A DNA stretch of 64,000 nucleotides from contig NZ_LR699554.1 of assembly GCF_902459535.1 (NCBI RefSeq), positions 868,001 to 932,000 of the forward strand. The letters run 5' to 3'. This document shows, piece by piece, positions 16,675-25,508 of the stretch. The notes under the pieces are model-generated. The model searched no databases. It saw only the letters and a program-made list of their open reading frames with translations, and was not told the origin of the DNA. Within the stretch, counting starts at the first letter, position 1. Each line of letters opens with the position of its first letter. Source of the DNA: Paraburkholderia dioscoreae (GTDB taxonomy: Bacteria; Pseudomonadota; Gammaproteobacteria; Burkholderiales; Burkholderiaceae). The translations under genes were made by a program, and so were the position numbers.

Positions 16675-17877
16675 ATGTTAGCGGTATTTTTGACCCGGCC
16701 GGCGTTCAGGCTTGGGGTTTTGACGACGGCGGTGGCCGTGTTGAGCAGTGCATGTGCGGTGGCGCCGGGTATGCGAATGGAAACGTCGCGTGTGCAGGGC
16801 ACGTCGGGTGCATCCGGTACGTCGAGCATTGCCGGAGAAGCGGTGCAAGGTGCAATAAGCGAAAAGGCCGATGCAACGGCTGGCACGCCGGACATCGCTA
16901 TTACCGAGGTCGATGCGGAGTTGCTCTCGCAACTGGCTCGAAGCCGGAAACAGCAGCAACTCGAACTATCGCAATTGCTCTCGGGGGAGCCCCAGGCTTA
17001 CACGGTTGGGGCGGGCGATGTACTGCAAATTGTCGTTTGGGATCATCCGGAATTCGCGGCGGCGCTCGGGTCTTCGCAAACGCAATCCTCCTCGCGGCCC
17101 GGCGATCCGCTTGCTGGATTCGTCGTCGATCAGAACGGCAGCCTGACATTTCCGTATGCGGGCACGCTGCGCGTAGCCGGTCTGCGCACCGAAGAGATAC
17201 AGCAACGCTTGAGCGGCGCGCTTGGCAGATATTTAGTCAAGCCGCAAGTCACTGTACGCATGGCGTCTTATCGCGCGCACCAGGTGTATGTCGATGGAGA
17301 AGTGCACAGCCCCGGCGCACTGGCTGTCAACGACGTCCCCATGACGCTTTACGAAGCAGTCGGCCGCGCCGGTGGATTCAGCGAAGCCGCCGACCAGAGC
17401 GACCTGGTTCTGGTGCGCGGCGAACGGTCTTATCGCGTGAACCTGACGCAGATGCTTGCACAGGGATTGAGCCCGTCGCGCCTCTATCTGAAACCCGGCG
17501 ATCTGCTGCGCGTGGTGTCGCGTGACGAAAACGGCGCATACGTGATGGGGGAAGTGAACAAGCCTGTCTCCGCGATTCCGCGCCGAACCGGGCGCATGAC
17601 GCTGGCCGACGCGCTTTCACAGGCCGGCAGCGTGAATGCTTCGACCGCCGACGCTGCACAGATGTTCGTGATCCGCGGCTCGCTGACAGGATCGCCGCAG
17701 GTGTTCCACCTCGACGGCCATTCGCCGGTCGCGATGCTGCTCGCCAAGGATTTCGAATTGCAACCGAAAGACGTGGTGTATGTGGACGGCAGCGGCCTGG
17801 TTCGCTTCAACCGTGTGCTGAGTCTGTTGATGCCGTTGATCAGCACGGGGCTGACTGCGGGGGTGATTGCGAAATGA
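16675..17877 (+). CDS. wza: Polysaccharide export lipoprotein (Wza)
   Basis: About 400 residues, outer-membrane polysaccharide export protein. An N-terminal signal sequence ends in a lipobox LSSAC (about residues 22-26). The Poly_export domain begins at YTVGAGDVLQIVVWDHPEF (about 110-128). Two SLBB regions follow: VYVDGEVHSPGALAVND and AYVMGEVNKPVSAIPRR. The C-terminal hydrophobic helix (VLSLLMPLISTGLTAGVIAK) fits the amphipathic barrel of Wza. The ATG at 16675 is chosen over an upstream TTG. Its stop overlaps the wzb start by 4 nt (ATGA). Confidence 0.93.
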   Translation: MLAVFLTRPAFRLGVLTTAVAVLSSACAVAPGMRMETSRVQGTSGASGTSSIAGEAVQGAISEKADATAGTPDIAITEVDAELLSQLARSRKQQQLELSQLLSGEPQAYTVGAGDVLQIVVWDHPEFAAALGSSQTQSSSRPGDPLAGFVVDQNGSLTFPYAGTLRVAGLRTEEIQQRLSGALGRYLVKPQVTVRMASYRAHQVYVDGEVHSPGALAVNDVPMTLYEAVGRAGGFSEAADQSDLVLVRGERSYRVNLTQMLAQGLSPSRLYLKPGDLLRVVSRDENGAYVMGEVNKPVSAIPRRTGRMTLADALSQAGSVNASTADAAQMFVIRGSLTGSPQVFHLDGHSPVAMLLAKDFELQPKDVVYVDGSGLVRFNRVLSLLMPLISTGLTAGVIAK

Positions 17878-18311
17878 CCCGGATTTTGATGGTATGCGAG
17901 GGCAATGTTTGCCGGAGCCCGGTGGCGCGGGCACTTCTCGAGCGGGCTTTGCCGCGCGTCTCGGTGAGTTCCGCGGGTACGCGTGCGCTCGTTGGCAGGC
18001 ATGCGGATCCGCTGGCGGTTCAGGTTGCGCGCGAGCACGGCATGGATATTAGCGGTCATGTGGCCGCGGCACTGAGCAACGAACACGTGCGCGCGGCAGA
18101 TGTCGTGCTAACCATGACCGGCATCCAGCGCGCATTGATTCTCGATCGATTCCCATCCGCCAGGGGAAAGGTTTTCCGGTTGGGCGAACATGAGCAACTC
18201 GATATTGTGGATCCGTATCAGCGGCATCGCGTCATTTTTGAACTGGCCTTCGCGCAAATCGAGCACAGCGTTTTGAAATGGTGCGAAGACCTTGCCAGGC
18301 TGATGCATTGA
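17874..18311 (+). CDS. wzb: Low-molecular-weight protein-tyrosine phosphatase (Wzb)
   Basis: 145 residues. The phosphatase loop CEGNVCRS (Cys8 to Arg14, CX5R) follows MTRILMV. The general-acid loop DIVDPY lies at about residues 114-119. It removes phosphate from the tyrosine kinase Wzc encoded 3 nt downstream and so controls polymer length and assembly. Translation is coupled to wza by an ATGA overlap. Confidence 0.95.
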   Translation: MTRILMVCEGNVCRSPVARALLERALPRVSVSSAGTRALVGRHADPLAVQVAREHGMDISGHVAAALSNEHVRAADVVLTMTGIQRALILDRFPSARGKVFRLGEHEQLDIVDPYQRHRVIFELAFAQIEHSVLKWCEDLARLMH

Positions 18312-18314
18312 ATC

Positions 18315-20525
18315 ATGAAATTACTTGATCAGGAACGCTCGGCCGAAGCGCCAGGCGAAAAGGAAATCACGCTGTCCGAGGTCATTGGCCTGTTGGGCGA
18401 GAATCGGCTTCTGATTGCGTTGATCACTGCGGCAATGCTGTTTCTCGGCGTGGCCTATGCGTTCGTCGCCACGCCGTTGTACAAAGCCGATGTGATGATT
18501 CAGGTCGACAGCGACCCCGGCAGCGAGACGCTCAACGACAAGCTCGGCGATCTTGCGTCGTTGTTCCAGAGCAAGGCGTCGACCGACGCTGAAATTGAGC
18601 TGATCCGTTCGCGAATGGTGGTCGAAGAAGCGGTCCGAAGTTTGCATCTTGACGTCAAGGCAACGCCGTACCGATTTCCGCTAATCGGCGCGCTTGTCGC
18701 ACGGTATATGCCCGCAAGCGCTCCCGCGAATCCCATCTTGGGGATGAGTACTTTCGCGTGGGGCGGCGAGAGTCTGGAGGTGACGCAATTCGACGTCCCC
18801 GCCGCGCTCTACGACCGGTTTTTCAAATTGATGGTGGGACCGAACCAGACGTTCGAACTCCACGATCCCGATGGCCGACCGGTGTTACACGGCGCTGTCG
18901 GCGTCGCGGCGCAGGGCAAGACGCGGTATGGGCTGGTGCAACTAAGGGTGAACCGCATGGTTGCGCGCGCCGGTACGTCGTTCAATCTGGCGAGGGCTTC
19001 GACGCAACTGACGGCAGCGGATTTGCAAAGTGCACTCGATATCAGCGAGAAGGCGAAACAGTCGGGCATTGTCGCAATCTCGCTGGAAGGCGCGGACGCT
19101 GCGAGGACCGCTGCGACCGTCAACCGTATTGCGAGCATTTATGTTCAGCGAAATGTGGACAGAAAGTCCGCGCAGGCGCAGCAGATGTTGCAGTTCCTCG
19201 GTGAACAACTCCCCCAGTTGCGCGCGGACCTCGACGAAGCCGAGGCGAAATATAACGCGTTCCGTACCCGGAACGGCACTGTCGATCTGGAGGCCGAAGG
19301 CAGACTTCTCCTGCAGTCGATCGTCGATAGCCAGACCAGGTTAGTCGAGTTGCAACAACAACGTTCCGCGCTTGCGCAACGGTACACGGCGGAACATCCC
19401 TCCGTGCAGGCCATCGACGCCCAGATCGCGGATCTGAAAAAACGGCAGGGTGCTTTCAACGAAAAAGTCGCGGCCCTGCCGAATGTGCAACAACAGGCGC
19501 TCCGTCTGATGCGCGACGTGCGGGTTGATACGGACCTGTACACGAAGCTGCTGGATAGCACGCAGCAATTGCATGTCCTGAAGGCGGGTCAACTGGGTAA
19601 CGTTCGCACCGTCGACTATGCGGAGGTGGCCGAAAGGTCCGTCAAGCCGAAGAAAACCCTGGTGATTGCATTGGCAGGCGTTATCGGTTTGCTGCTCGGA
19701 TGCTCCATCGCATTTGTGCGCGGCACGCTGAATCGAGGCTTGGAGACGCCGTCGGAAATAGAAGGCGCAGTGGGTGTGCCGGTGTACGCGATCGTCTCGA
19801 AGAGCACGCGGCAGCGGGCGCTACAGCAGGCGGCGTGTGGCGGCGCTCCGGGATTGAACGTGCTTGCGGCGGTTCAGCCCGACGATATCGCGGTCGAGGG
19901 AATCCGCAGTTTGAGAACGGCATTGCAATTCGGTTTGCTCAAATCGCACAACAACATCGTGATGTTGACGGGGCCGCGGCCAGGCGTCGGCAAGTCGTTC
20001 CTCTCGGTGAACCTGTCGGCGGTGCTATCGGCAGGCGGCAAGCGCGTGCTGTTGATCGACTCGGACATGCGTCGGGGCAACGTGCACAGATACTTCTCGC
20101 TTCCCAGTAAGCCGGGCCTGTCCGATGTGATCGGCGGAGTCGAGCCCTCCAGCGCCGTCCACCGCCAGGTTCTGCCGAACCTCGACGTATTGACGAGCGG
20201 CAGTGTGGCCTCTAGTCCGGCTGAAATGCTGATGAGCGATTCCTTCGGCAGATTGCTCGCACAGTTCAGCAAGCAGTACGACGTAGTGATCGTGGATTCG
20301 CCACCGGTTCTGGCTGTGACCGACCCGGTGCTGGTCGGCAAACATGCAGGCCTGACATTGCTCGTGGTCCGTCACGGACGTCACTCGGCCGCCGAGCTCC
20401 AGGAAAGCGCGCGTCAACTGAGTAGCGCCGGCCGTGCAGTCGATGGAGTCCTGTTGAACGGCGTACCCCTGCGAGCCAGTACATACGGCGCGTTCTCCGA
20501 GTATGGGGCGCAGAAGGCCAGGTAA
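18315..20525 (+). CDS. wzc: Polysaccharide co-polymerase / BY-kinase (Wzc)
   Basis: 736 residues. An N-terminal Wzz domain has TM1 at about 34-55 and TM2 at about 450-470. The periplasmic part contains a coiled coil around residues 300-390. The cytoplasmic BY-kinase domain carries Walker A GPRPGVGKS (about 553-561), Walker A' VLLIDSDMRRG (about 578-588) and Walker B VVIVDSPP (about 657). The C-terminal tail is short and has only two tyrosines (STYGAFSEYGAQKAR), fewer than the cluster of E. coli Wzc. It acts with Wza and Wzb in export. Confidence 0.94.
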   Translation: MKLLDQERSAEAPGEKEITLSEVIGLLGENRLLIALITAAMLFLGVAYAFVATPLYKADVMIQVDSDPGSETLNDKLGDLASLFQSKASTDAEIELIRSRMVVEEAVRSLHLDVKATPYRFPLIGALVARYMPASAPANPILGMSTFAWGGESLEVTQFDVPAALYDRFFKLMVGPNQTFELHDPDGRPVLHGAVGVAAQGKTRYGLVQLRVNRMVARAGTSFNLARASTQLTAADLQSALDISEKAKQSGIVAISLEGADAARTAATVNRIASIYVQRNVDRKSAQAQQMLQFLGEQLPQLRADLDEAEAKYNAFRTRNGTVDLEAEGRLLLQSIVDSQTRLVELQQQRSALAQRYTAEHPSVQAIDAQIADLKKRQGAFNEKVAALPNVQQQALRLMRDVRVDTDLYTKLLDSTQQLHVLKAGQLGNVRTVDYAEVAERSVKPKKTLVIALAGVIGLLLGCSIAFVRGTLNRGLETPSEIEGAVGVPVYAIVSKSTRQRALQQAACGGAPGLNVLAAVQPDDIAVEGIRSLRTALQFGLLKSHNNIVMLTGPRPGVGKSFLSVNLSAVLSAGGKRVLLIDSDMRRGNVHRYFSLPSKPGLSDVIGGVEPSSAVHRQVLPNLDVLTSGSVASSPAEMLMSDSFGRLLAQFSKQYDVVIVDSPPVLAVTDPVLVGKHAGLTLLVVRHGRHSAAELQESARQLSSAGRAVDGVLLNGVPLRASTYGAFSEYGAQKAR

Positions 20526-20576
20526 TGGATTTCAACAAATCAGCCCGGACTGAAACAGGGCCTTCCACGAAGATCG

Positions 20577-20601
20577 TCGCGCGTCATTTCACGACGCGCG
20601 A
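20577..20601. other. Hairpin after wzc
   Basis: TCGCGCGTC, 7-nt loop, GACGCGCGA: a perfect 9-bp stem without a following T tract, 52 bp past wzc. It could stabilise or attenuate the message before wecC. The 276-bp gap to wecC otherwise shows no gene. Confidence 0.4.
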
Positions 20602-20801
20602 TCAGTGCACGGCTCGCCTATGAACAAACGGATTTCGCGCATCTTCCGAAAGAAGTCTTCGACGCAGGTGTGATGAAACCCATCGTCCATATGGCGATGA
20701 CCATGCCTGCCCTCGCATTGCCAATGCGTTATTTGCAAAACGTTTCAGTTCGGCTCTAGCGGTCTGAGCGAACGCAATCTGCTTACGGATATAGGAAAGA
20801 A

Positions 20802-22046
20802 ATGGATTTTGAAACTGTTTCGGTGGTTGGCCTCGGCTACATTGGACTTCCAACAGCGGCCGCATTTGCAGCACGCCGCAAGCGCGTCATTGGCGTGGAC
20901 GTCAGCCAGCATGCGGTCGACACGATCAACCGCGGCGCCATTCACATTGTCGAGCCAGAGCTCGACATGCTGGTGCACGCGGCGGTAACGCAAGGCTATC
21001 TGCGCGCAACGATCACGCCCGAGCCTGCGGATGCGTTTCTGATTGCCGTGCCGACACCTTTCTCGGACGGCTACAAGCCGGACCTCCGCTTCGTCGAGGC
21101 GGCGAGCCAGGCGATCGCGCCGGTGCTCAAGAAGGGCGATCTGGTGGTGCTCGAATCGACTTCGCCGGTCGGCACGACCGAACAGATGGCAGCCTGGATG
21201 GCGCAAGTGCGTCCCGATCTCACTTTTCCGCAACAGGCAGGCGAACAATCGGATATCCGCATCGCTCATTGTCCGGAGCGCGTGCTGCCCGGTCACGTGA
21301 TTCGGGAACTGGTTGAGAACGACCGCGTAATCGGCGGCATGACGCCCCGGTGCAGCGAGTTGGCGCGCGAACTCTATCAAAGCTTCGTGCGCGGCGATTG
21401 CATCCTGACGGATGCCCGGACAGCCGAGATGTGCAAGCTCACCGAGAATTCGTTCCGCGACGTCAACATCGCCTTTGCCAACGAACTCTCGATTATCTGC
21501 GACAAGCTCGATATCAACGTGTGGGAGTTGATTCGCCTTGCGAACCGGCATCCGCGCGTGAGCATCCTGCAGCCGGGGCCCGGCGTGGGCGGTCATTGCA
21601 TTGCCGTCGACCCCTGGTTCATCGTGGATTCCGCACCGGAGCAGGCGCGCCTGATTCGTACCGCGCGAACGGTCAACGACTCCAAGCCGGGCTATGTGAT
21701 CGACCGCGTCGAACGCGCGGCGCGACGCTTCAAGGATCCGGTGATTGCGTGCCTCGGGCTGGCTTTCAAGGCGAATATCGACGACCTGCGCGAAAGTCCG
21801 GCGGTCGAAATCGCCGACGAACTCGCGGAGCGATTCGCGGGCCAGGTGGTGGTGGTCGAACCCAATGTCAGAACGTTGCCCGCGGCGCTCGACGGCAAGG
21901 TCAGGCTCTGCGAATTGAACGAAGCGCTGCTGGAGGCGGACATTATCGTCATTCTGGTCGATCACGCGCAGTTCCGGCGCGTGGATCCGGTTCGATTCCA
22001 GGCGAAGGTCGTGATCGATACGCGCGGCGTTCTGGCGCATGCGTAA
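20802..22046 (+). CDS. wecC: UDP-N-acetyl-D-mannosamine dehydrogenase
   Basis: 414 residues of the UDP-glucose/GDP-mannose dehydrogenase family. It oxidises UDP-ManNAc twice with NAD to UDP-ManNAc-uronate. The NAD motif is VVGLGYIGLPTAAAFA. The sequence SFRDVNIAFANELSIICD and the catalytic cysteine in GPGVGGHCIAVDPWF (about residue 266) match the WecC branch more than UDP-glucose dehydrogenase. The C-terminal domain LGLAFKANIDDLRESPA follows. Its partner epimerase WecB is absent from the window. AGGA precedes the ATG. The flippase gene starts 6 nt after its stop. Confidence 0.9.
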   Translation: MDFETVSVVGLGYIGLPTAAAFAARRKRVIGVDVSQHAVDTINRGAIHIVEPELDMLVHAAVTQGYLRATITPEPADAFLIAVPTPFSDGYKPDLRFVEAASQAIAPVLKKGDLVVLESTSPVGTTEQMAAWMAQVRPDLTFPQQAGEQSDIRIAHCPERVLPGHVIRELVENDRVIGGMTPRCSELARELYQSFVRGDCILTDARTAEMCKLTENSFRDVNIAFANELSIICDKLDINVWELIRLANRHPRVSILQPGPGVGGHCIAVDPWFIVDSAPEQARLIRTARTVNDSKPGYVIDRVERAARRFKDPVIACLGLAFKANIDDLRESPAVEIADELAERFAGQVVVVEPNVRTLPAALDGKVRLCELNEALLEADIIVILVDHAQFRRVDPVRFQAKVVIDTRGVLAHA

Positions 22047-22052
22047 GCCGTC

Positions 22053-23387
22053 GTGTTCTTCAAGGCCCGCACGCAGAGGCATCGATTGAGCGATCAATAT
22101 GCAACGCGCGCGGAGCCGGCAGTGAAGGCGCCGCGCATCCGCACGAACTTCCTCGCCATGATGGTGTGGCAGATCGGGAATTACCTCGTGCCGCTGGCGA
22201 CGTTTCCGTATCTGACGCGTGTGCTCGGCGCGGCGAATTTCGGCGTGCTCGGGTATGCGATGGCGGTCGCCACGTACGGAATGCTGGTGACGGAGTGGGG
22301 GTTTTTTCTCAGTGGTCCCAAGGCGGTAGTCGAACGCCGGGAGCGACCGGAGGCGCTTAACGAGCTCGTCTGGTCGACGATGACCGCGAAGGGATGCCTA
22401 TGCGCACTCTCGTTTGCGGTGCTACTGGTCGTCGCGCACTTTGATCGAAAGCTGGCTTCGGTTCTTCCCGTGGTACTCGCCGCGTGGCCGATGGCGATCG
22501 GGAATGTCTTTACGTTGAACTGGCTGTTGCAAGGATTGGAGCGCTTCCCGGTGTTTGCGACAGTGGCGTTGGCGGGACGCTTTGCGGCGTTACCGCTGAC
22601 GTTCATCTTCGTTCGCGATAGTGGCGACGTTGCTTTCGCGGCGGGAATCCAGGGAGGAGCGGCGGTTCTGACCGGCCTGTTCTCTCTGGTTGCCGCACGG
22701 CGCATGGGTGTGTTGCGTCTTCCCTCGGCCTCGGTACGCTCGGTTTGCCAGCGCGTCAGGGAAAGCGCCGACATGTTCGTCTCGTCGGCGTCAGCGAGTC
22801 TTTTCGGCGTTACCAACGCGGTCATTCTCGCGTCAATGGCAACGCCGTATCAGGTGGGCATCTATACGGCCGCCGACAAGCTCAAAACCGTGGCCAACAT
22901 GGTGCCGGCTCAAATCAACACGGTTTGCTACCCGCGCATCGCTTCGTTGTTCAAGGCGCAGCCCCGCTCGGCTGCGCGGCTTACGGTTATCGGCGCACTT
23001 GCCACTGTGGCGACGACACTTGCCGGCCTGGCTGTCATCGCCTGTGCGTCGGTGCCTCTTACTGCGTTGATATTGGGTGCGGGCTATGCCGGCTCGGCGT
23101 CGCTGCTGAAGCTGCTTTGCGGGGCAACGGTATTCGGCAACCTGGCTTATTTCCTCGGATTGCAGGTGCTGGTGCCATTCGGGAGTGCCCGTACCCGTTC
23201 GTTGTTGATGCTGGCCGCCGGCGCGTTGAACGTCGGACTGGCGATCGTTCTGACACCGCGTTTCGGCGCCGAGGGCGCTGCGGTGTCGGTGCTCGCCGCA
23301 GAGGCAGCGCTGCTCGCTGTATATGTCGCGATGATCCTCGGCAAACCATCGCTACGCCACCACTTTACCCAACTGTTGATTCGATGA
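22053..23387 (+). CDS. wzx: Wzx-type polysaccharide flippase
   Basis: 444 residues with about 12 hydrophobic segments, MATE/MOP superfamily polysaccharide-transport protein. It would move the lipid-linked repeat unit across the inner membrane. TM1 carries MMVWQIGNYLVPLATFPYLTRVLG, and ANFGVLGYAMAVATYGMLV follows, both typical of Wzx. The GTG start is uncertain; an ATG about 35 codons later sits nearer the first membrane segment. Its stop overlaps the next start by 4 nt. Confidence 0.88.
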   Translation: MFFKARTQRHRLSDQYATRAEPAVKAPRIRTNFLAMMVWQIGNYLVPLATFPYLTRVLGAANFGVLGYAMAVATYGMLVTEWGFFLSGPKAVVERRERPEALNELVWSTMTAKGCLCALSFAVLLVVAHFDRKLASVLPVVLAAWPMAIGNVFTLNWLLQGLERFPVFATVALAGRFAALPLTFIFVRDSGDVAFAAGIQGGAAVLTGLFSLVAARRMGVLRLPSASVRSVCQRVRESADMFVSSASASLFGVTNAVILASMATPYQVGIYTAADKLKTVANMVPAQINTVCYPRIASLFKAQPRSAARLTVIGALATVATTLAGLAVIACASVPLTALILGAGYAGSASLLKLLCGATVFGNLAYFLGLQVLVPFGSARTRSLLMLAAGALNVGLAIVLTPRFGAEGAAVSVLAAEAALLAVYVAMILGKPSLRHHFTQLLIR

Positions 23388-24211
23388 TGGAAAGCCTGGT
23401 ACCCGTTCACGTCATATCCCTGTCCCGTTCTGGCCGTCGCGACGCGATCGCCAGGTTCTTGACCGATCATGGCGCCGCATTTCGAATCGAGGACGCAGTG
23501 GATGGCCGTTCGCTTGCGCAAAGCGAACTGGATGCCGTCTATGACGACGCTGCGGCTCGCCGTCGTTACGGACGTTCGATGACCCGTGCAGAGGTGGCGT
23601 GCTTCATGAGCCATCGTTCGGTGTGGCGCAAGATTGTCGAGACAGGGCGCGCCGCAGTGGTCCTCGAAGACGATGCGATGCTCGAACCGGCTTTCTTTGA
23701 ACACGTGTTGCGTGCGAACGAGCCCGAACTGTCCGCCGTTGCCGACATTGTTCTCCTGGGACGATCCAAGTTGCGCCGCACCGCGTCGTCGTGGACCTAC
23801 TTCAATGAACCGCTCAGACGGGTCACCGGAGTCGGCGGACTGCGTGTCGGTGTCCCGTTCAAACAGTGGACGTCGGGAGCCGTGGGCTACTGGATCTCGG
23901 CGCACGCCGCCCGTCGGGCCCTCGCATACTCGGAACGCCCACTCGGCGCGCTGCTCGATGATTGGCCGTGGCATCGCGACGAAGGCGGTGCTCGCGTAGT
24001 CGAATTGCGCCCGTACGCGGTGTGGGAAGACTTTGACCGGTTGCCAAGCAGTATCGAGGATGAGCGTAGAGCGAATATACGTTCACGCGCGTCCTGGCAT
24101 GACGTGGCGCTTTGGCCGCTACGTCTTGCACGCACCGCGGCGCGTTGGAGTGTGGTTGCGTTGCAGCGGTTTTCGCCGGTAAACGAAGCGGCAAGCGCGC
24201 GCCATGATTAA
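23384..24211 (+). CDS. Glycosyltransferase family 25 (LPS/EPS galactosyltransferase type)
   Basis: 275 residues. VHVISLSRSGRRDAIARFL at residues 8-26 and EVACFMSHRSVWRKIVETG near 70-88, followed by AAVVLEDDAML, are GT25 signatures; the acidic EDD is the expected metal/nucleotide-binding motif. These enzymes usually add galactose to lipooligosaccharide or glycan in the cytosol. The gene begins with ATGATG overlapping the wzx stop (ATGA), and the longer frame upstream is a shadow. It overlaps the next gene by 8 nt. Confidence 0.85.
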   Translation: MMESLVPVHVISLSRSGRRDAIARFLTDHGAAFRIEDAVDGRSLAQSELDAVYDDAAARRRYGRSMTRAEVACFMSHRSVWRKIVETGRAAVVLEDDAMLEPAFFEHVLRANEPELSAVADIVLLGRSKLRRTASSWTYFNEPLRRVTGVGGLRVGVPFKQWTSGAVGYWISAHAARRALAYSERPLGALLDDWPWHRDEGGARVVELRPYAVWEDFDRLPSSIEDERRANIRSRASWHDVALWPLRLARTAARWSVVALQRFSPVNEAASARHD

Positions 24212-25508
24212 CAGCGTATTTCTGCACAGGCAAAGCGGATTGACGGTACTGAAGCCGACACGTCTGCTTCCGGGATCGTTGATATGGATGGTGTTCGCCG
24301 GCGGTCTCGCACTGTCGCCGTTCGCTGACTATCTGTCAGTCCGGGCCGCGCATGGAATCGAGGCTGCGGGCGGCGAGGCGCGCTACTCGCTGTTCGTGCG
24401 CGGGAGCATGGTGACGGGGCTGCTACTGATTCTGTTGGCAAGCGGCCGGATGAGGCTCTCGAGTTGGCGCACGGCGCTGCTGGCCGTGCTGGCGGTCGTG
24501 GCATCGGCTGGGACGTGCGCATTCGGGGATATGTCGAGCGCAGAGTTCGTGCAGCAGACGGTTTTCGTTCTCAAGTCGTTCTCCTTTTTTGTTTGCCTCG
24601 CAGCCCTCTCGGGAATGAGCGACCGGCAACTCGGCAAGCTGGAACCGATCATGCGGTTCACGTTGCTTGCCTACGCGTTAGCGATCGTGGCGGGCGCAAT
24701 GTTCTCGATCGATATGTTTCGTAGCTATTGGGCTGAAACGCAGATCCGTTCCGGCTACAAGGGCATTGTGTACGCACAGAACGAAGCATCCGCGCTGATG
24801 ATCGTGGGGCTGGGCTACAGCCTGTTGAGAGTTTTGAAGTCGGGCTGGTCGGCGTGGAATGGCGCGCTGGTGTGCAGCATCGTGCTGGCCTCTTGCCTCG
24901 TGGGTACCAAAGCGGCGATGGCCGGAGCGGTTGCCATGACATGTTCATATTTCTACTGCCGACATAAGGTGCCGCAAGCGACCGTCCGCGCATTGACACT
25001 CGTTGCAGTACTGGTTGGCGTCACGGTGGCCGTCTATCTGTCGCTGCCGGGCGTGCAAAGCGCCGTCGATCTCAGTCTGAATTATTTCATGTATCAACGT
25101 GATCACGCGGGCAACGGTGGAGTATTTACCATGATTTTGTCCGGGCGTGATGTCAAGTTTTCAAACGTATGGGACGAAGTAGCAAAGGAAGCCTATGTCC
25201 CGCTGTTCACGGGCGGTTATCCGGTAGTGCGTTATCTGGTTGAGATCGATGTTCCGGATCTGATGTTGGCGATGGGTGTGCCGGTCGGCATCTTCTATTT
25301 GTGGGGCGTGGCGAAGGCATTTTTGCATCGTGGATGCGGTGCGGCGCCGGGTTTCGGCAAGTGGTTTTATATCGTCTTGATGGCAATGGCCTGCACGGCG
25401 GGGCACGTGCTGGTGTCGGCGATCGTCAGCCCGTACCTGGCCATGATCGCCGTGCTCGTCGAACGCGCCGCGGCATCGCCGCCCTTTAACGAAAAGGTGG
25501 AACGATGA
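24204..25508 (+). CDS. O-antigen/EPS polymerase-like membrane protein (Wzy)
   Basis: 434 residues, about 11-12 predicted membrane segments, and a larger periplasmic loop around residues 285-345 (SLNYFMYQRDHAGNGGVFTM onward). Sequence similarity among Wzy proteins is low, so the call relies on topology, on the LVGTKAAMAGA segment typical of O-antigen ligase/polymerase proteins, and on position between flippase and glycosyltransferase genes. It would join repeat units in the periplasm. It overlaps both neighbours by a few bases. Confidence 0.78.
   Translation: MINSVFLHRQSGLTVLKPTRLLPGSLIWMVFAGGLALSPFADYLSVRAAHGIEAAGGEARYSLFVRGSMVTGLLLILLASGRMRLSSWRTALLAVLAVVASAGTCAFGDMSSAEFVQQTVFVLKSFSFFVCLAALSGMSDRQLGKLEPIMRFTLLAYALAIVAGAMFSIDMFRSYWAETQIRSGYKGIVYAQNEASALMIVGLGYSLLRVLKSGWSAWNGALVCSIVLASCLVGTKAAMAGAVAMTCSYFYCRHKVPQATVRALTLVAVLVGVTVAVYLSLPGVQSAVDLSLNYFMYQRDHAGNGGVFTMILSGRDVKFSNVWDEVAKEAYVPLFTGGYPVVRYLVEIDVPDLMLAMGVPVGIFYLWGVAKAFLHRGCGAAPGFGKWFYIVLMAMACTAGHVLVSAIVSPYLAMIAVLVERAAASPPFNEKVER

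Noticed and set aside
22745..23383. N-terminal extension of the GT25 frame to 488 residues
   Set aside because: It lies out of frame inside the flippase gene. The family domain begins right at the ATGATG that overlaps the flippase stop.
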